A stretch of DNA of 64,000 nucleotides from Burkholderia sp. USMB20 (GCF_000949135.2 NZ_JTAN02000021.1:992001-1056000); one strand, 5' to 3'. Shown: positions 47,655 through 56,641, numbered from the stretch's first letter. A program made the numbers and translations. Notes: generated by a model not told the origin, from the letters alone.

Positions 47655-48281
47655 TCACGCGTCGGGGCGCGCGATGTCGAAGCGGCTGTCGGGCGTCACG
47701 TGCACGTATGCGGACGGGCCGCCCGCGCGCAGAATGATGCCGGCGCCGAACGTGTCGAAGAGGCCGTCCTTCAGCAGGTCGTGACGGATATGCACGGCGA
47801 CGACCTCGCCCAGCACCAGCGTGGCCGGCGTCTCGACGCCGCGGTGGTCGCGCAGCCGGATCACGTCGGTCACCTTGCATTCGAAGTTGACGCCGCTTTC
47901 CGCCACGCGCGGCACGCCGACGAGGCGCGACGCAATCGCGGTCAGGCCGCCGAGTTCGAATTCGTTCACGCCGTACGGCACGGCGGCACAGGTCTGGTTC
48001 ATCCGGTCGGCAAGGTCGCGCGTCGCGAGGTTCCAGACGAACTCACCGGTTTCCTGCACGTTGCGCAGGCTGTCCTTCGCGGCGGTACTCGAAAAGCCGA
48101 TGATCGGCGGACGATAGTTGAATGCGTTGAAGAAGCTGTACGGCGCGAGGTTGAGCGTGCCGTCGTTGCCGCGGGAGGAAATCCAGCCGATCGGGCGCGG
48201 GCCCACGATCGCGTTCAACGGATCGTGCGGCAGCCCGTGGCCTTGCGACGGTTCGTAATAGTGGTAGTTCGAATCGGTCAT
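47655..48281 (-). CDS. Flavin reductase-like FMN-binding protein
   Basis: A 208-residue protein of the flavin reductase-like domain family. The pattern GPRPIGWISSRGNDGTLNLAPYSFFNAFNYRPPIIGFSS is the FMN-binding block typical of the DIM6/NTAB group, which includes flavin reductases and the NADH:FMN oxidoreductase parts of two-component monooxygenases. No monooxygenase partner adjoins it. It is likely cytoplasmic. Confidence 0.88.
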   Translation of the reverse strand: MTDSNYHYYEPSQGHGLPHDPLNAIVGPRPIGWISSRGNDGTLNLAPYSFFNAFNYRPPIIGFSSTAAKDSLRNVQETGEFVWNLATRDLADRMNQTCAAVPYGVNEFELGGLTAIASRLVGVPRVAESGVNFECKVTDVIRLRDHRGVETPATLVLGEVVAVHIRHDLLKDGLFDTFGAGIILRAGGPSAYVHVTPDSRFDIARPDA

Positions 48282-48513
48282 GGCGGGTGGTCTTGCGGGA
48301 GGGAAACTGCGTTGAAGTCCGTCGGCGGGGCGCGTATGCCGATGGCGGCAAACGTGTCCGGCGCGACGCGCGTGCCAGTATCACATGGCGCCGGTTTCGG
48401 TGTCGGCTTCGCCGCAGTGAGGCGCCCCGCTATCGGGTCCCGCCGCGACGATCCGTTCGATGGGCCCCGGGATCGCTCGCGCAACCATGCAGTCTCCGCG
48501 AACGGCACGGGCG

Positions 48514-49662
48514 TCAGAAATGATGCAGCAGCGCGACACGCGCGACGTATTGATTCGGGCCTGACGAGATATCGGCGGCGCCCGGAACGTACGCGTAGTC
48601 GAAGTCGGTTCCAGTGTGCGCGTTCAGCGCATGCTGATAGACACCTTCGACGAATACCGACGTGCGTTTCGACAAGTCGTAGTTCAGCTTCGCGCTCAGT
48701 TGATGCCACTTCGGATTGAACGAGCCGACCGTCGACGCCACGCGGGCCTGGGTGTACGTGTATGCCGCGCCGACGTAGAACGCGGTCGTGAAGTGATAGA
48801 GGCCGTTCACCTCGAAGTTGTCGAATTTCCACGACTGCCACGCACCGCCCGCCGGCTGCGTCGTACCGGTGAAATACGCGTTCGAAGTCGGATCGTAGAC
48901 GTCGACGTGCGAATACGTGAATCCCACGAGCGCATTCGAGAACGCGTAATTCACGCCGATGCCGATGTTCTGCTGCGACGACGCATCGAACGTGTTGTCG
49001 CCGGTGATCGCGCCGGTCGAATCGGCATTGCGTGCGTTGTTGATCTTCAGATACGACGCGCCGACCGTCAGCCCGCCCTGCTGGTATTGCAGCGCGGCGC
49101 CATAGAGACGGTTGTTCGCGAAGCCGCCCGCCTGATTGCTGAAGCCATACATCGCCTCCGCGGTAACACCGTGCCACGCGGGCGACACGTACTTGACCGC
49201 ATTGTTCACGCGGAACGAGTAGTCGGTGTTGTCGTTGTCGTACGGATGCGAGAACAGGTAGCCGGTCCAGTTGCCGTTTGCGGTGAGCGGCGAGAAGATG
49301 TCGACGCTCGGATCGTACTGACGACCGAACGTCAGGGTGCCGTATCGGTCCGACGCGATGCCGACGAACGCCTGACGGCCGAATTCCCGGCCGCCCTGGC
49401 TCATTTTTCCGTTGTTGACGTCGAAGCCGCTCTCGAGCGTGAAAATCGCCTGGTAGCCTGCGCCGAGGTCTTCGGTGCCCTTGATGCCCCAGCGGCTGCC
49501 GTAGTCGTAGCCGCTTTGCAATTGCACGGTGCCGTGGCCGCGTGCGTTGCTCGTGTAGTTGATACCGTCCTCGATCTTGCCGTACAGCGTCACGCTGCTT
49601 TGTGCATGCGCCGCGGCAGCAAGCAAGGCGGCGGGTGCGATGATCCCCAAACGCATGTTCAT
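48514..49662 (-). CDS. Gram-negative trimeric porin
   Basis: A 382-residue outer-membrane porin. The signal peptide is MNMRLGIIAPAALLAAAAHAQ and the mature start SSVTLYGKIEDGINYTSN. Standard blocks are GSRWGIKGTEDLGAGYQAIFTLESGF and FGRQAFVGIASDRYGTLTFGRQYDPSVD. The C-terminus ends ARVALLHHF, with the terminal Phe needed for outer-membrane assembly. It differs clearly from the porin at 35991, so the two are not a recent duplication. Confidence 0.94.
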   Translation of the reverse strand: MNMRLGIIAPAALLAAAAHAQSSVTLYGKIEDGINYTSNARGHGTVQLQSGYDYGSRWGIKGTEDLGAGYQAIFTLESGFDVNNGKMSQGGREFGRQAFVGIASDRYGTLTFGRQYDPSVDIFSPLTANGNWTGYLFSHPYDNDNTDYSFRVNNAVKYVSPAWHGVTAEAMYGFSNQAGGFANNRLYGAALQYQQGGLTVGASYLKINNARNADSTGAITGDNTFDASSQQNIGIGVNYAFSNALVGFTYSHVDVYDPTSNAYFTGTTQPAGGAWQSWKFDNFEVNGLYHFTTAFYVGAAYTYTQARVASTVGSFNPKWHQLSAKLNYDLSKRTSVFVEGVYQHALNAHTGTDFDYAYVPGAADISSGPNQYVARVALLHHF

Positions 49663-49996
49663 GACGATTTACCCCCAGGTCTTTTGTTTGCTGGTCGCAA
49701 CGGTTGCGTGCTGCGAAGGTGCGTCGCGTCGATGTTTCCCGGCGATGCGACGGGCGCAGTGTAATGAGCCGTTTTTCTGCTGTTAGCGGCCTGCAGCGGA
49801 AAGGTGCTCTCCAGAACGCCGGCTGTTTTTCGGCGCGGAAAGCGGATAGCCGGGTGTTGAAGCGCGCCTCATTCGGGCGACGAGCGGACGCCTGAAGCAA
49901 ATCGCGGGGAATCGATATTTCAATCGCCGGTACGTTTGCGTTTGGCCAGCGCGGGGGAGCTACAGGAACAGGCCGCCGCCATCGAAGCAGGACCTG
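49663..49996. other. Upstream region of the porin gene
   Basis: A minus-strand promoter is possible with CTAACA (complement of 49781-49786 region) and TACACT (complement of 49758-49763) 17 bp apart, about 95 bp before the porin start. Nothing else is seen in this 334-bp stretch. Confidence 0.35.
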
Positions 49997-50004
49997 AAAA
50001 ACAA

Positions 50005-50038
50005 AAAACCCGCGAGCGGCTGGTTTCTCGCGGGTTTT
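50005..50038. terminator. Terminator of the tRNA-Leu gene
   Basis: AAAACCCGCGAG and CTCGCGGGTTTT form a near-perfect stem. Minus-strand sequence after the hairpin is GTTTTTCAGG, about 35 nt beyond the tRNA 3' end. Confidence 0.8.
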
Positions 50039-50070
50039 CGGAACTTCATGGAATCGCACGGAAGCGATCT

Positions 50071-50415
50071 TGGTGCCGGGGACCGGACTCGAACCGGCAA
50101 GCCAGTTAAGGCGGCGGATTTTCGTCACACTGCTTCTTTCAAAGCCGGCGTCGTCGAAACGAAGCCGTTCGTGCGCTGGACTATGCCTTCGCCGTCGCGC
50201 GCGGGCGGTGTTGCCGCTCGTGCGCCTTAGGCGCCCCCCGTCTAGTCTCTACACCTTCCTCGCCGCAGTCGTACCGCGAGGCTTGGCTCGGCGTTGCCTC
50301 GACGCACGGCGCGCGTCAGGGGTTTCACCGAATTTGAAGGGTTCTGCACCGGTCGTTTCCGGCCGGGCACTCAATCGTTTAAGTCCGCTATGTTTACCAA
50401 TTTCATCACCCCGGC
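50071..50415 (-). tRNA. tRNA-Leu(UAA), interrupted by a group I intron
   Basis: The exons join to an 87-nt tRNA. The acceptor stem GCCGGGG/CCCCGGC has an encoded CCA (50071-50073). The anticodon stem GCGGA/TCCGC encloses the loop CTTAAAA, giving anticodon UAA (leucine). The long class II variable arm is present, and the T-arm reads GCCGGTTCGAGTCCGGT. The 5' exon is 50381-50415 (35 nt) and the 3' exon 50071-50122 (52 nt). The intron splits the anticodon between positions 34 and 35. A TAGAAT at 50431-50436 (complement) could be the -10 box. Ordinary tRNA searches that do not allow introns would miss or misplace this gene. Confidence 0.95.
50123..50380 (-). other. Group I intron (258 nt) in tRNA-Leu(UAA)
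   Basis: The intron follows U34 and ends in the required G (position 50123). P1 can form between exon ACUU and intron GAGU, giving the conserved U-G wobble at the 5' splice site (intron G at 50372). Core elements are visible: P-like AATTCGGTGAAACCC, Q-like GCCGAGCCAAGCC, R element AGAGACTAGACGG (about 50238-50250) and S element AAGGCATAGTCC (50178-50189). The GACTA of R pairs with TAGTC of S as P7. Insertion site and the runs GAGCCAAGCC and GGAAGGTG-AGAGACT match what is known of the cyanobacterial Anabaena tRNA-Leu intron (subgroup IC3). No open reading frame lies inside, so it should be self-splicing without an encoded maturase. Confidence 0.93.
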
Positions 50416-50710
50416 AAAAGGGCGGACGCGATTCTACCATTGCTTGCACATGCATTAGCTGATTCGCGTGCATTGCATCGCGATGCAGCATGTCGGCCTG
50501 CCCTGTCCACACCCGAACCCGAGCACCGCAATCGACGTCGGCGCGACACCGTCGCCGATTTCCTCCCGCGCCGCAGCATCCGCCGATACAATCGAATCCG
50601 CCCCGCTCGCCGGGCGCCAACCGTCTGATGTTTGTATCGCAGTTTTTACGAAACAGACGTCTCGTCAGTCATCGCGAAGTCACAAACGCTTTCGATAATT
50701 CTCCCGTCGA

Positions 50711-50718
50711 AAACGTTT
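50711..50718. promoter_or_regulatory. LacI-type operator upstream of the regulator gene
   Basis: The palindrome AAACGTTT within GAAAACGTTTAC lies 15 bp before the LacI gene start and has the CG-centred shape of LacI/GalR-family operators. A half-similar AAACGCTTTCGA lies about 25 bp further upstream. Autoregulation is likely. Confidence 0.6.
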
Positions 50719-50733
50719 ACATCGCGTAACTTC

Positions 50734-51759
50734 ATGCCCCCGACCATCAAGGACGTCGCCGCGCTCGCCGGCTTCTCGATCGCCACCGTCTCGCGTGCGA
50801 TCAACGCGCCGCATACCGTCAGCCCCGCCACGCTGGCGACCATCCGCACCGCCATCGACACGCTGCAGTTCCGCCCGAGCCCGCTCGGCCGGCAGTTGCG
50901 CGGCGAGCGCACGCGGCTCGTCGGCGTCGTCCTGCCGACGCTGTCGAACCCGGTATTCGCCGACTGCCTGCAGGGCATCGACGAACTCGCGACCGCGGCC
51001 GGCTTCAAGCTGATCCTGATGACGACCGAATACGACGCGGCGCGCGAGCGCCACGCGATCGAGACGCTGCGCGAGCAGCGCGTCGAGGGGCTGATCCTGA
51101 CCGTCGCCGATGCGGACACGCATCCGCTGCTCGACATGCTCGACCGCGACGGCCCGCACTACGTGCTGATGCACAACGACACGCAACGCCGCCCGTCGGT
51201 GTCGGTCGACAACCGCAGCGCCGCCTACGACGGCGTGCGCATGCTGACGGCACGCGGTCATCGCCGCGTGCTGATGCTGGCCGGTTCGCTCGCCGCGTCG
51301 GATCGCGCTCGCCAGCGCCATCTCGGCTACGCGCAGGCGCTCGAGGAGGCCGGCGTCGCGACGCTGCCGCCGGTCGAGGTCGACTTCAACGCGGCCGAGC
51401 TGCCCGACGCGGTGCTCGCGCACCTCACCGCGCGAGCCACGCGCCCGACCGCCCTCTTCTGCAGCAACGACCTGCTCGCGATGGTCGTGATGCGCGGCCT
51501 GCGCCGCGCGGGCTTCTCGATTCCCGACGACCTGTCGGTGCTCGGCTTCGACGGCATCGCGATCGGCGAGCTGCTCGCGCCGCCGCTCGCGAGCGTCGCG
51601 ACGCCGAACCAGGACATCGGCCGTCATGCATGGCAGCGCCTCGTCGAGTGCATCGGCGGCGCGACGATCGAGCGCACGTCGCTGATCCTGCCGCATACGG
51701 TACGCGACGGCGCGACGGTCGCGCCGCCGGCCGCCGACCTGCAGTTGCACCAAGCCTGA
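50734..51759 (+). CDS. LacI-family regulator of the adjacent ABC importer
   Basis: A 341-residue LacI/GalR regulator: the HTH is TIKDVAALAGFSIATVSRAIN with the hinge LGRQLRGERTRLVGVVLPTL, followed by a sugar-binding-protein-like effector domain with the block IPDDLSVLGFDGIAIGELLAPPLASV. The ATG at 50734 gives the usual MPPTIKD start; in-frame codons upstream cover the operator and are not protein. It is the first gene of a rightward run of six. Confidence 0.93.
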   Translation: MPPTIKDVAALAGFSIATVSRAINAPHTVSPATLATIRTAIDTLQFRPSPLGRQLRGERTRLVGVVLPTLSNPVFADCLQGIDELATAAGFKLILMTTEYDAARERHAIETLREQRVEGLILTVADADTHPLLDMLDRDGPHYVLMHNDTQRRPSVSVDNRSAAYDGVRMLTARGHRRVLMLAGSLAASDRARQRHLGYAQALEEAGVATLPPVEVDFNAAELPDAVLAHLTARATRPTALFCSNDLLAMVVMRGLRRAGFSIPDDLSVLGFDGIAIGELLAPPLASVATPNQDIGRHAWQRLVECIGGATIERTSLILPHTVRDGATVAPPAADLQLHQA

Positions 51760-51824
51760 ACGCGCGCGCCGCGCCATCGTGCACGGCGCGCGCAAGCTAC
51801 CCCGACCCCGCCCGGAGATCCATC

Positions 51825-52853
51825 GTGTCCTTTCGCCTGACCTCGCTGCTGCGCGTGCTCGCAGCCCCCGTCGCCTGCGCCGCGCTCGTCGCGTTCGCAC
51901 CCGCGGCCCATGCCGACGAATCCGCGATCTGCTACAACTGCCCGCCCGAATGGGCCGACTGGGCCGCGCAGATCGCGGCGATCAAGCAGAAGACCGGCAT
52001 CCGCGTGCCGTTCGACAACAAGAACTCGGGCCAGGCGATCGCGCAGCTGATCGCCGAGCAGAAGAGCCCGGTCGCCGACGTCGTCTATCTCGGCGTGTCG
52101 TCGGCGTTCCAGGCGAAGGACAAGGGCGTGATCGCGCCGTACAAGCCCGCGCACTGGAACGACATCCCCGCGAACCTGAAGGACCCGCAGGGCTACTGGT
52201 TCGCGATCCACTCGGGCACGCTCGGCTTCTTCGTGAACAAGGACGCGCTCGACGGCAAGCCGGTCCCGCGCTCGTGGGCCGACCTGCTGAAGCCCGAATA
52301 CAAGGGGATGGTCGGCTACCTCGATCCGTCGAGCGCGTTCGTCGGCTATGCAGGCGCCGTGGCCGTCAACCAGGCGCTCGGCGGTAGCCTCGACGACTTC
52401 AAGCCGGGGCTCGACTGGTTCCGCAAGCTGAAGGCGAACGCGCCGATCGTGCCGAAGCAGACCGCGTATGCGCGCGTGCTGTCCGGCGAGATTCCGATCC
52501 TGCTCGACTACGACTTCGACGCGTATCGCGCGAAGTACAAGGATCACGCGAACGTCGAGTTCGTGATTCCGAAGGAAGGCACGATCGCGGTGCCGTACGT
52601 GATGAGCCTCGTGAAGGGTGCGCCGCACGACGCGAACGGCAGGAAGGTGCTCGACTTCGTGCTGTCCGACGAAGGCCAGAAGCTGTGGGCCAATGCGTAC
52701 CTGCGTCCGGTGCGCGCGCAGACGCTCGGCGCCGACGTCGCCTCGAAGTTCCTGCCGGCGAGCGAATACGCCCGGGCGAAATCGGTCGACTTCGGCAAGA
52801 TGGCGGCCGGCCAGCAGGCGTTCGGCCAGCAATACCTGCAAGTGATGCAGTAA
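51825..52853 (+). CDS. ABC transporter substrate-binding protein
   Basis: A 342-residue periplasmic protein with a signal peptide ending APAAHADES. It is a type 2 binding protein of the iron/2-aminoethylphosphonate/spermidine-like family: ADVVYLGVSSAFQAKDKGVIAPYKP, WFAIHSGTLGFFVNKDAL and SWADLLKPEYKGMVGYLDPSS. The GTG at 51825 follows GGAGATCCATC. With the GpdQ-like hydrolase at the operon end, the ligand may be a glycerophosphodiester or another phosphate ester; this is inference. Confidence 0.88.
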   Translation: MSFRLTSLLRVLAAPVACAALVAFAPAAHADESAICYNCPPEWADWAAQIAAIKQKTGIRVPFDNKNSGQAIAQLIAEQKSPVADVVYLGVSSAFQAKDKGVIAPYKPAHWNDIPANLKDPQGYWFAIHSGTLGFFVNKDALDGKPVPRSWADLLKPEYKGMVGYLDPSSAFVGYAGAVAVNQALGGSLDDFKPGLDWFRKLKANAPIVPKQTAYARVLSGEIPILLDYDFDAYRAKYKDHANVEFVIPKEGTIAVPYVMSLVKGAPHDANGRKVLDFVLSDEGQKLWANAYLRPVRAQTLGADVASKFLPASEYARAKSVDFGKMAAGQQAFGQQYLQVMQ

Positions 52854-52868
52854 GCGCCGGACCACGCC

Positions 52869-53693
52869 ATGCTCGACCTGACTTTCCCGCTGCGCTGGCG
52901 CGTCGCCCTCGTCGCGCCGGCGCTCGCGGTGTTCGCCGCGTTCTGGCTGCTGCCGATGGCGGCGCTCGTGCGGGTGTCCGCCGACGGCGCGTTCTTCACG
53001 CAATACGCGGCGCTGCTCGGCAACGCGCGTTACATGACGAGCCTCGGCGAAACGATCGCGTTGTCGGCCGGCGTCACGCTCGCGACGCTGGCGCTGTCGA
53101 CGATCTCGGGCCTGCTGCTCGCGCGCCGCGAATTCGCCGGCAAGCGCGTGCTGCTCGCGCTGCTCACCTTTCCGCTCGCGTTCCCGGGCGTCGTGGTCGG
53201 CTTCATGGTGATCATGCTCGCCGGCCGGCAAGGGCTGATCGGCATGCTGTCCGCGAAGCTGACCGGCGACAAGTGGGTGTTCGCGTATTCGGTTGCCGGG
53301 CTGTTCGTCGGCTACCTGTACTTCTCGATCCCGCGCGTGATCGTCACCGTGATCGCGGCCGCGTCGAAGCTCGACGCGTCGCTCGAGGAAGCCGCGCGCT
53401 CGCTCGGCGCGTCGCCGTGGCGCATCTTCGTCGACATCGTGCTGCCGGCGCTCGCGCCGGGCCTGGTCGCGGCCGGCGCGATCTGCTTCGCGACCGCGAT
53501 GGGCGCGTTCGGCACCGCCTTCACGCTCGCCACCGACCTGAACGTGCTGCCGATGACGATCTACACCGAGTTCACGCTGAACGCGAACATCGCGACGGCT
53601 GCCGGCCTGTCGATCGTGCTCGGCATCGTCACGTGGGCCGTGCTCGCGCTCGCGCGCCGGTTCACCGGCCACACCGCCGCCGCCGCGGCCTGA
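52869..53693 (+). CDS. ABC transporter permease
   Basis: A 274-residue inner-membrane permease with six helices. The EAA loop EEAARSLGASPWRIFVDIVLPALAPGLVAAG contacts the ATPase. It lies 15 bp after the binding-protein gene and 10 bp before the second permease. Confidence 0.9.
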   Translation: MLDLTFPLRWRVALVAPALAVFAAFWLLPMAALVRVSADGAFFTQYAALLGNARYMTSLGETIALSAGVTLATLALSTISGLLLARREFAGKRVLLALLTFPLAFPGVVVGFMVIMLAGRQGLIGMLSAKLTGDKWVFAYSVAGLFVGYLYFSIPRVIVTVIAAASKLDASLEEAARSLGASPWRIFVDIVLPALAPGLVAAGAICFATAMGAFGTAFTLATDLNVLPMTIYTEFTLNANIATAAGLSIVLGIVTWAVLALARRFTGHTAAAAA

Positions 53694-53703
53694 GGATTCC
53701 TTC

Positions 53704-54600
53704 ATGCAATCGCTTTCCGGTTCGTCCGCGCCGTCGCCGGCGCCCGCTCCGTCGCACGCGAACGGCGCCGCCCGACGCGCGCCGCGCGTGTCGGGCGCGC
53801 GCGCGATCGCCGCGCTGCAATGGGGCGTCACGCTGCTGCTGTGCGCGTTCCTGATCGTGCCCGTCGTGATGTCGGTACTCGCGGGCCTCACCGTCAACTA
53901 TTTCCGCGGGCTGTCGAGCGGCCTCACGCTGCGCTGGCTCGAACAGGTGTGGCAGCAGTACCAGGGCTCGGTCGCGCTGTCGCTCGGCGTCGCGTTCGCG
54001 ACGCTCGCGATCGTGCTCGCCGTCGGCGTGCCGGCCGGCTATGCGCTCGCGCGCAGCAAGAGCCGCGTCGCCCGCGTGATCGAGGAAGCGCTCGTGCTGC
54101 CGGTCGCGCTGCCGGGCCTCGCGTCGGCGCTCGCGCTGCTGGTCGTGTACGGCGGCTTCACCTCGTTCCGGATGAGCCTGTGGTTCATCGTCGTCGGCCA
54201 CGTCGTGTTCACGCTGCCGTTCATGGTGCGCGCGGTCGCGGCGGTCGCCGCCGGCGCCGACCTGCGCACGCTCGAGGAAGGCGCGGCGAGCCTCGGCGCG
54301 TCGTTCGTCACGCGCTTCGTCACGATCGTGCTGCCGAACCTGCGCCCCGGCATCGTCGCGGGCGCGCTCGCGGTGCTCACGCTGTCGATCGGCGAATTCA
54401 ACCTGACCTGGATGCTGCATACGCCCGACACGAAGACGCTGCCCGTCGGGCTCGCCGATACCTATGCGTCGCTGCGCCTCGAAGTCGGCAGCGCGTACAC
54501 GATCGTGTTCCTGCTGATGACGCTGCCGCTGCTCGTCGCGATGCAGTGGCTCGGCGTCGATCCGTCCGGCACGCGCGCGCTGAAGCGTCGCCCGCGCTGA
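53704..54600 (+). CDS. ABC transporter permease (second)
   Basis: A 298-residue permease with a 35-residue Pro/Ala/Ser-rich cytoplasmic start, six helices and the EAA loop LEEGAASLGASFVTRFVTIVLPNLRPGIVAGA. It forms the heterodimeric channel with the preceding permease. Confidence 0.9.
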   Translation: MQSLSGSSAPSPAPAPSHANGAARRAPRVSGARAIAALQWGVTLLLCAFLIVPVVMSVLAGLTVNYFRGLSSGLTLRWLEQVWQQYQGSVALSLGVAFATLAIVLAVGVPAGYALARSKSRVARVIEEALVLPVALPGLASALALLVVYGGFTSFRMSLWFIVVGHVVFTLPFMVRAVAAVAAGADLRTLEEGAASLGASFVTRFVTIVLPNLRPGIVAGALAVLTLSIGEFNLTWMLHTPDTKTLPVGLADTYASLRLEVGSAYTIVFLLMTLPLLVAMQWLGVDPSGTRALKRRPR

Positions 54601-54624
54601 CCCTGCGCTGACCTTACCCTTCCC

Positions 54625-55656
54625 ATGAAACTCGATTCCACCCCCATCACCCTGACCCGCTGCGCGAAGACGTTCCGCGGCACGCGCGTGCTCGAACCGC
54701 TCGACCTGTCGATCGGCGCGGGCGAGACGCTCGTGCTGCTCGGCCCGTCGGGCTGCGGCAAGACGACGACGCTGCGCCTGATCGCGGGCCTCGACACGCC
54801 GGATGCCGGCGGCACGATCCGGTTCGGCGGCGACGACGTGACCGCGCTGCCGATCGAGCGCCGCCAGGTCGGCATGGTGTTCCAGAACTACGCGCTGTTC
54901 CCGAACCTCACGGTGCGCGGCAACGTCGGCTACGGACTGAAGATCCGCAAGACCGAGCCGCGCGCGCTGCGCGAACGCGTCGACGAGCTGCTCGCGATGA
55001 TGCGGCTCGACGCGCATGCGGACAAACCCGTCGATCAGCTGTCGGGCGGCCAGCGCCAGCGGGTCGCGCTGGCGCGTGCGCTCGCGGTGCGCCCTCGCGT
55101 GCTGCTGCTCGACGAGCCGCTGACCGCGCTCGACGCGAAGCTGCGCGACGTGCTGCGCCGCGAGATGAATGCGCTGTTGCGCGAGCTCGGCGTGACGACC
55201 GTCTACGTCACGCACGACCAGGCCGAGGCGATGGAGCTCGGCGACCGGATCGTCGTGATGGGCGCGGGCCGCATCGAGCAGATCGGCACGCCGCGCGACA
55301 TCTACTACCGCCCGGCGAACCGTACGGTCGCGCAGTTCATCGGCACGCTGAACCGGCTTGCAGGACAATGGCAGGACGGCGCGCTCGTGACGACGGGGGG
55401 CTCGATCGTCACGCCGCACGCCGCCGACGAGTGGTTCTTCCGTCCGGAGGATGCGCAGCTCGCCGATCCCGCGCATGCGCCGCTGCGCGGCGCGATCGGC
55501 GCGTGCGCGTTCCTCGGCGAACGCACGCGGCTCACGATCGAGCATGCGGCACCCGACGCGCTCGTGATCGACGTGCCGGGCCGCATCGAGCTCGCGCGCG
55601 GCACGGCGGTCGGCCTCACGATCGCGCCGGAAGGCCTGATCGCACTCGCCGCGTAA
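54625..55656 (+). CDS. ABC transporter ATP-binding protein
   Basis: A 343-residue ATPase of the PotA/FbpC/UgpC type: Walker A GPSGCGKTT (residues 40-48), Q-loop MVFQNYALFPNLTV, signature LSGGQRQRVALARAL, Walker B VLLLDEPLTALD and the switch His in VYVTHDQAEAM. A C-terminal TOBE-type domain of about 100 residues follows. It energises the two permeases. Confidence 0.94.
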   Translation: MKLDSTPITLTRCAKTFRGTRVLEPLDLSIGAGETLVLLGPSGCGKTTTLRLIAGLDTPDAGGTIRFGGDDVTALPIERRQVGMVFQNYALFPNLTVRGNVGYGLKIRKTEPRALRERVDELLAMMRLDAHADKPVDQLSGGQRQRVALARALAVRPRVLLLDEPLTALDAKLRDVLRREMNALLRELGVTTVYVTHDQAEAMELGDRIVVMGAGRIEQIGTPRDIYYRPANRTVAQFIGTLNRLAGQWQDGALVTTGGSIVTPHAADEWFFRPEDAQLADPAHAPLRGAIGACAFLGERTRLTIEHAAPDALVIDVPGRIELARGTAVGLTIAPEGLIALAA

Positions 55657-55694
55657 CACCGCCCCACGATAACCACACATTCCGAGGAACGACG

Positions 55695-56519
55695 ATGCTG
55701 CTTGCTCAAATCAGCGATCTCCACATCAAGCGCCCGGGCCAGCTCGCGTACCGGCGCGTCGACACGGCCGCCGCGCTCGCGCGCTGCATCGCGAAGCTGA
55801 ACGCGCTGGTGCCGCGCCCCGACGCGGTGCTCGTCACCGGCGACCTGACCGACTTCGGCCACGACGACGAATACCGCCACCTGCGCGACCTGCTCGCGCC
55901 GCTCGAGATTCCGTATTACCTGATGGTCGGCAATCACGACGATCGTGCGGGGTTGCGCCGCGCGTTCGCCGATCGTCCCGAATTGCAGGACGGCGAGTTC
56001 GTGCAGTACGCGCTCGACGTCGGCGCCGTGCGCGTGCTCGCACTCGATTCGCAGGTGCCCGGCACGAGCCACGGCGACCTGTGCGATGCGCGGCTCGCGT
56101 GGCTCACCGCGCAACTCGACGCTGCGCGCGACCGGCCGGTGATCGTCGCGCTGCATCACCCGCCGTTCGTGTCCGGGATCGGACATATGGACGCGCTGCG
56201 CCTCGCGCCCACCGCTGCCGCGAAACTCGACGCGCTGCTGCGCCGCTATCCGAACGTCGAGCGCGTGCTGTGCGGCCACGTGCACCGGACGATGTTCACG
56301 CGCTTCGGCGGCACGCTCGCGTCGGCCGTGCCGGCGCCCGCGCACCAGGTCGCGTTCGATTTGCGAGCGGACGCGCCGTCCGCGTTCCGGCTCGAGCCGC
56401 CCGCGTTCGCGGTGCACGTCCATACGCCGGACATGGGGATGACGTCCCATCACGTGTACGTGGACGAAGGCGACGGGCCGTATCCGTTCTATGAGCCGAG
56501 CGGGGAACTGGTCGATTGA
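55695..56519 (+). CDS. GpdQ-like metallophosphodiesterase
   Basis: A 274-residue class III phosphodiesterase. The metal ligands occur at D8 and H10 (ISDLH), D50 (TGDLTD), N80 (GNHD), a His pair at 154-155 (HHPP) and H195/H197 (GHVH). Most of these positions coincide with the numbering known for Enterobacter aerogenes glycerophosphodiesterase GpdQ, which also has 274 residues. It probably hydrolyses glycerophosphodiesters; cyclic nucleotides (CpdA-like) are an alternative. As the last gene of an ABC import operon, it likely cleaves the imported ester in the cytoplasm. Confidence 0.88.
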   Translation: MLLAQISDLHIKRPGQLAYRRVDTAAALARCIAKLNALVPRPDAVLVTGDLTDFGHDDEYRHLRDLLAPLEIPYYLMVGNHDDRAGLRRAFADRPELQDGEFVQYALDVGAVRVLALDSQVPGTSHGDLCDARLAWLTAQLDAARDRPVIVALHHPPFVSGIGHMDALRLAPTAAAKLDALLRRYPNVERVLCGHVHRTMFTRFGGTLASAVPAPAHQVAFDLRADAPSAFRLEPPAFAVHVHTPDMGMTSHHVYVDEGDGPYPFYEPSGELVD

Positions 56520-56641
56520 ACCGTACGCAATCGCGGATGCATGACGAGCGGCTGCGGCCGGTGAGGGCCGCGTCGAATGATTGCGGTTGATTGCGGTTGA
56601 GCGGGCCGGCCATGCTGCGATCGCGCCAGCCGCGCAGCCGA

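Noticed and set aside
50005-50038. Possible riboswitch or attenuator upstream of the porin
   Set aside because: The hairpin is downstream of the tRNA-Leu gene on its strand and fits a plain terminator.
50071-50122. Reading this end as the 3' part of tmRNA
   Set aside because: The T-arm and CCA alone look like tmRNA, but the acceptor stem pairs with 50409-50415, the anticodon arm and a group I core lie between, and no tag reading frame is present.
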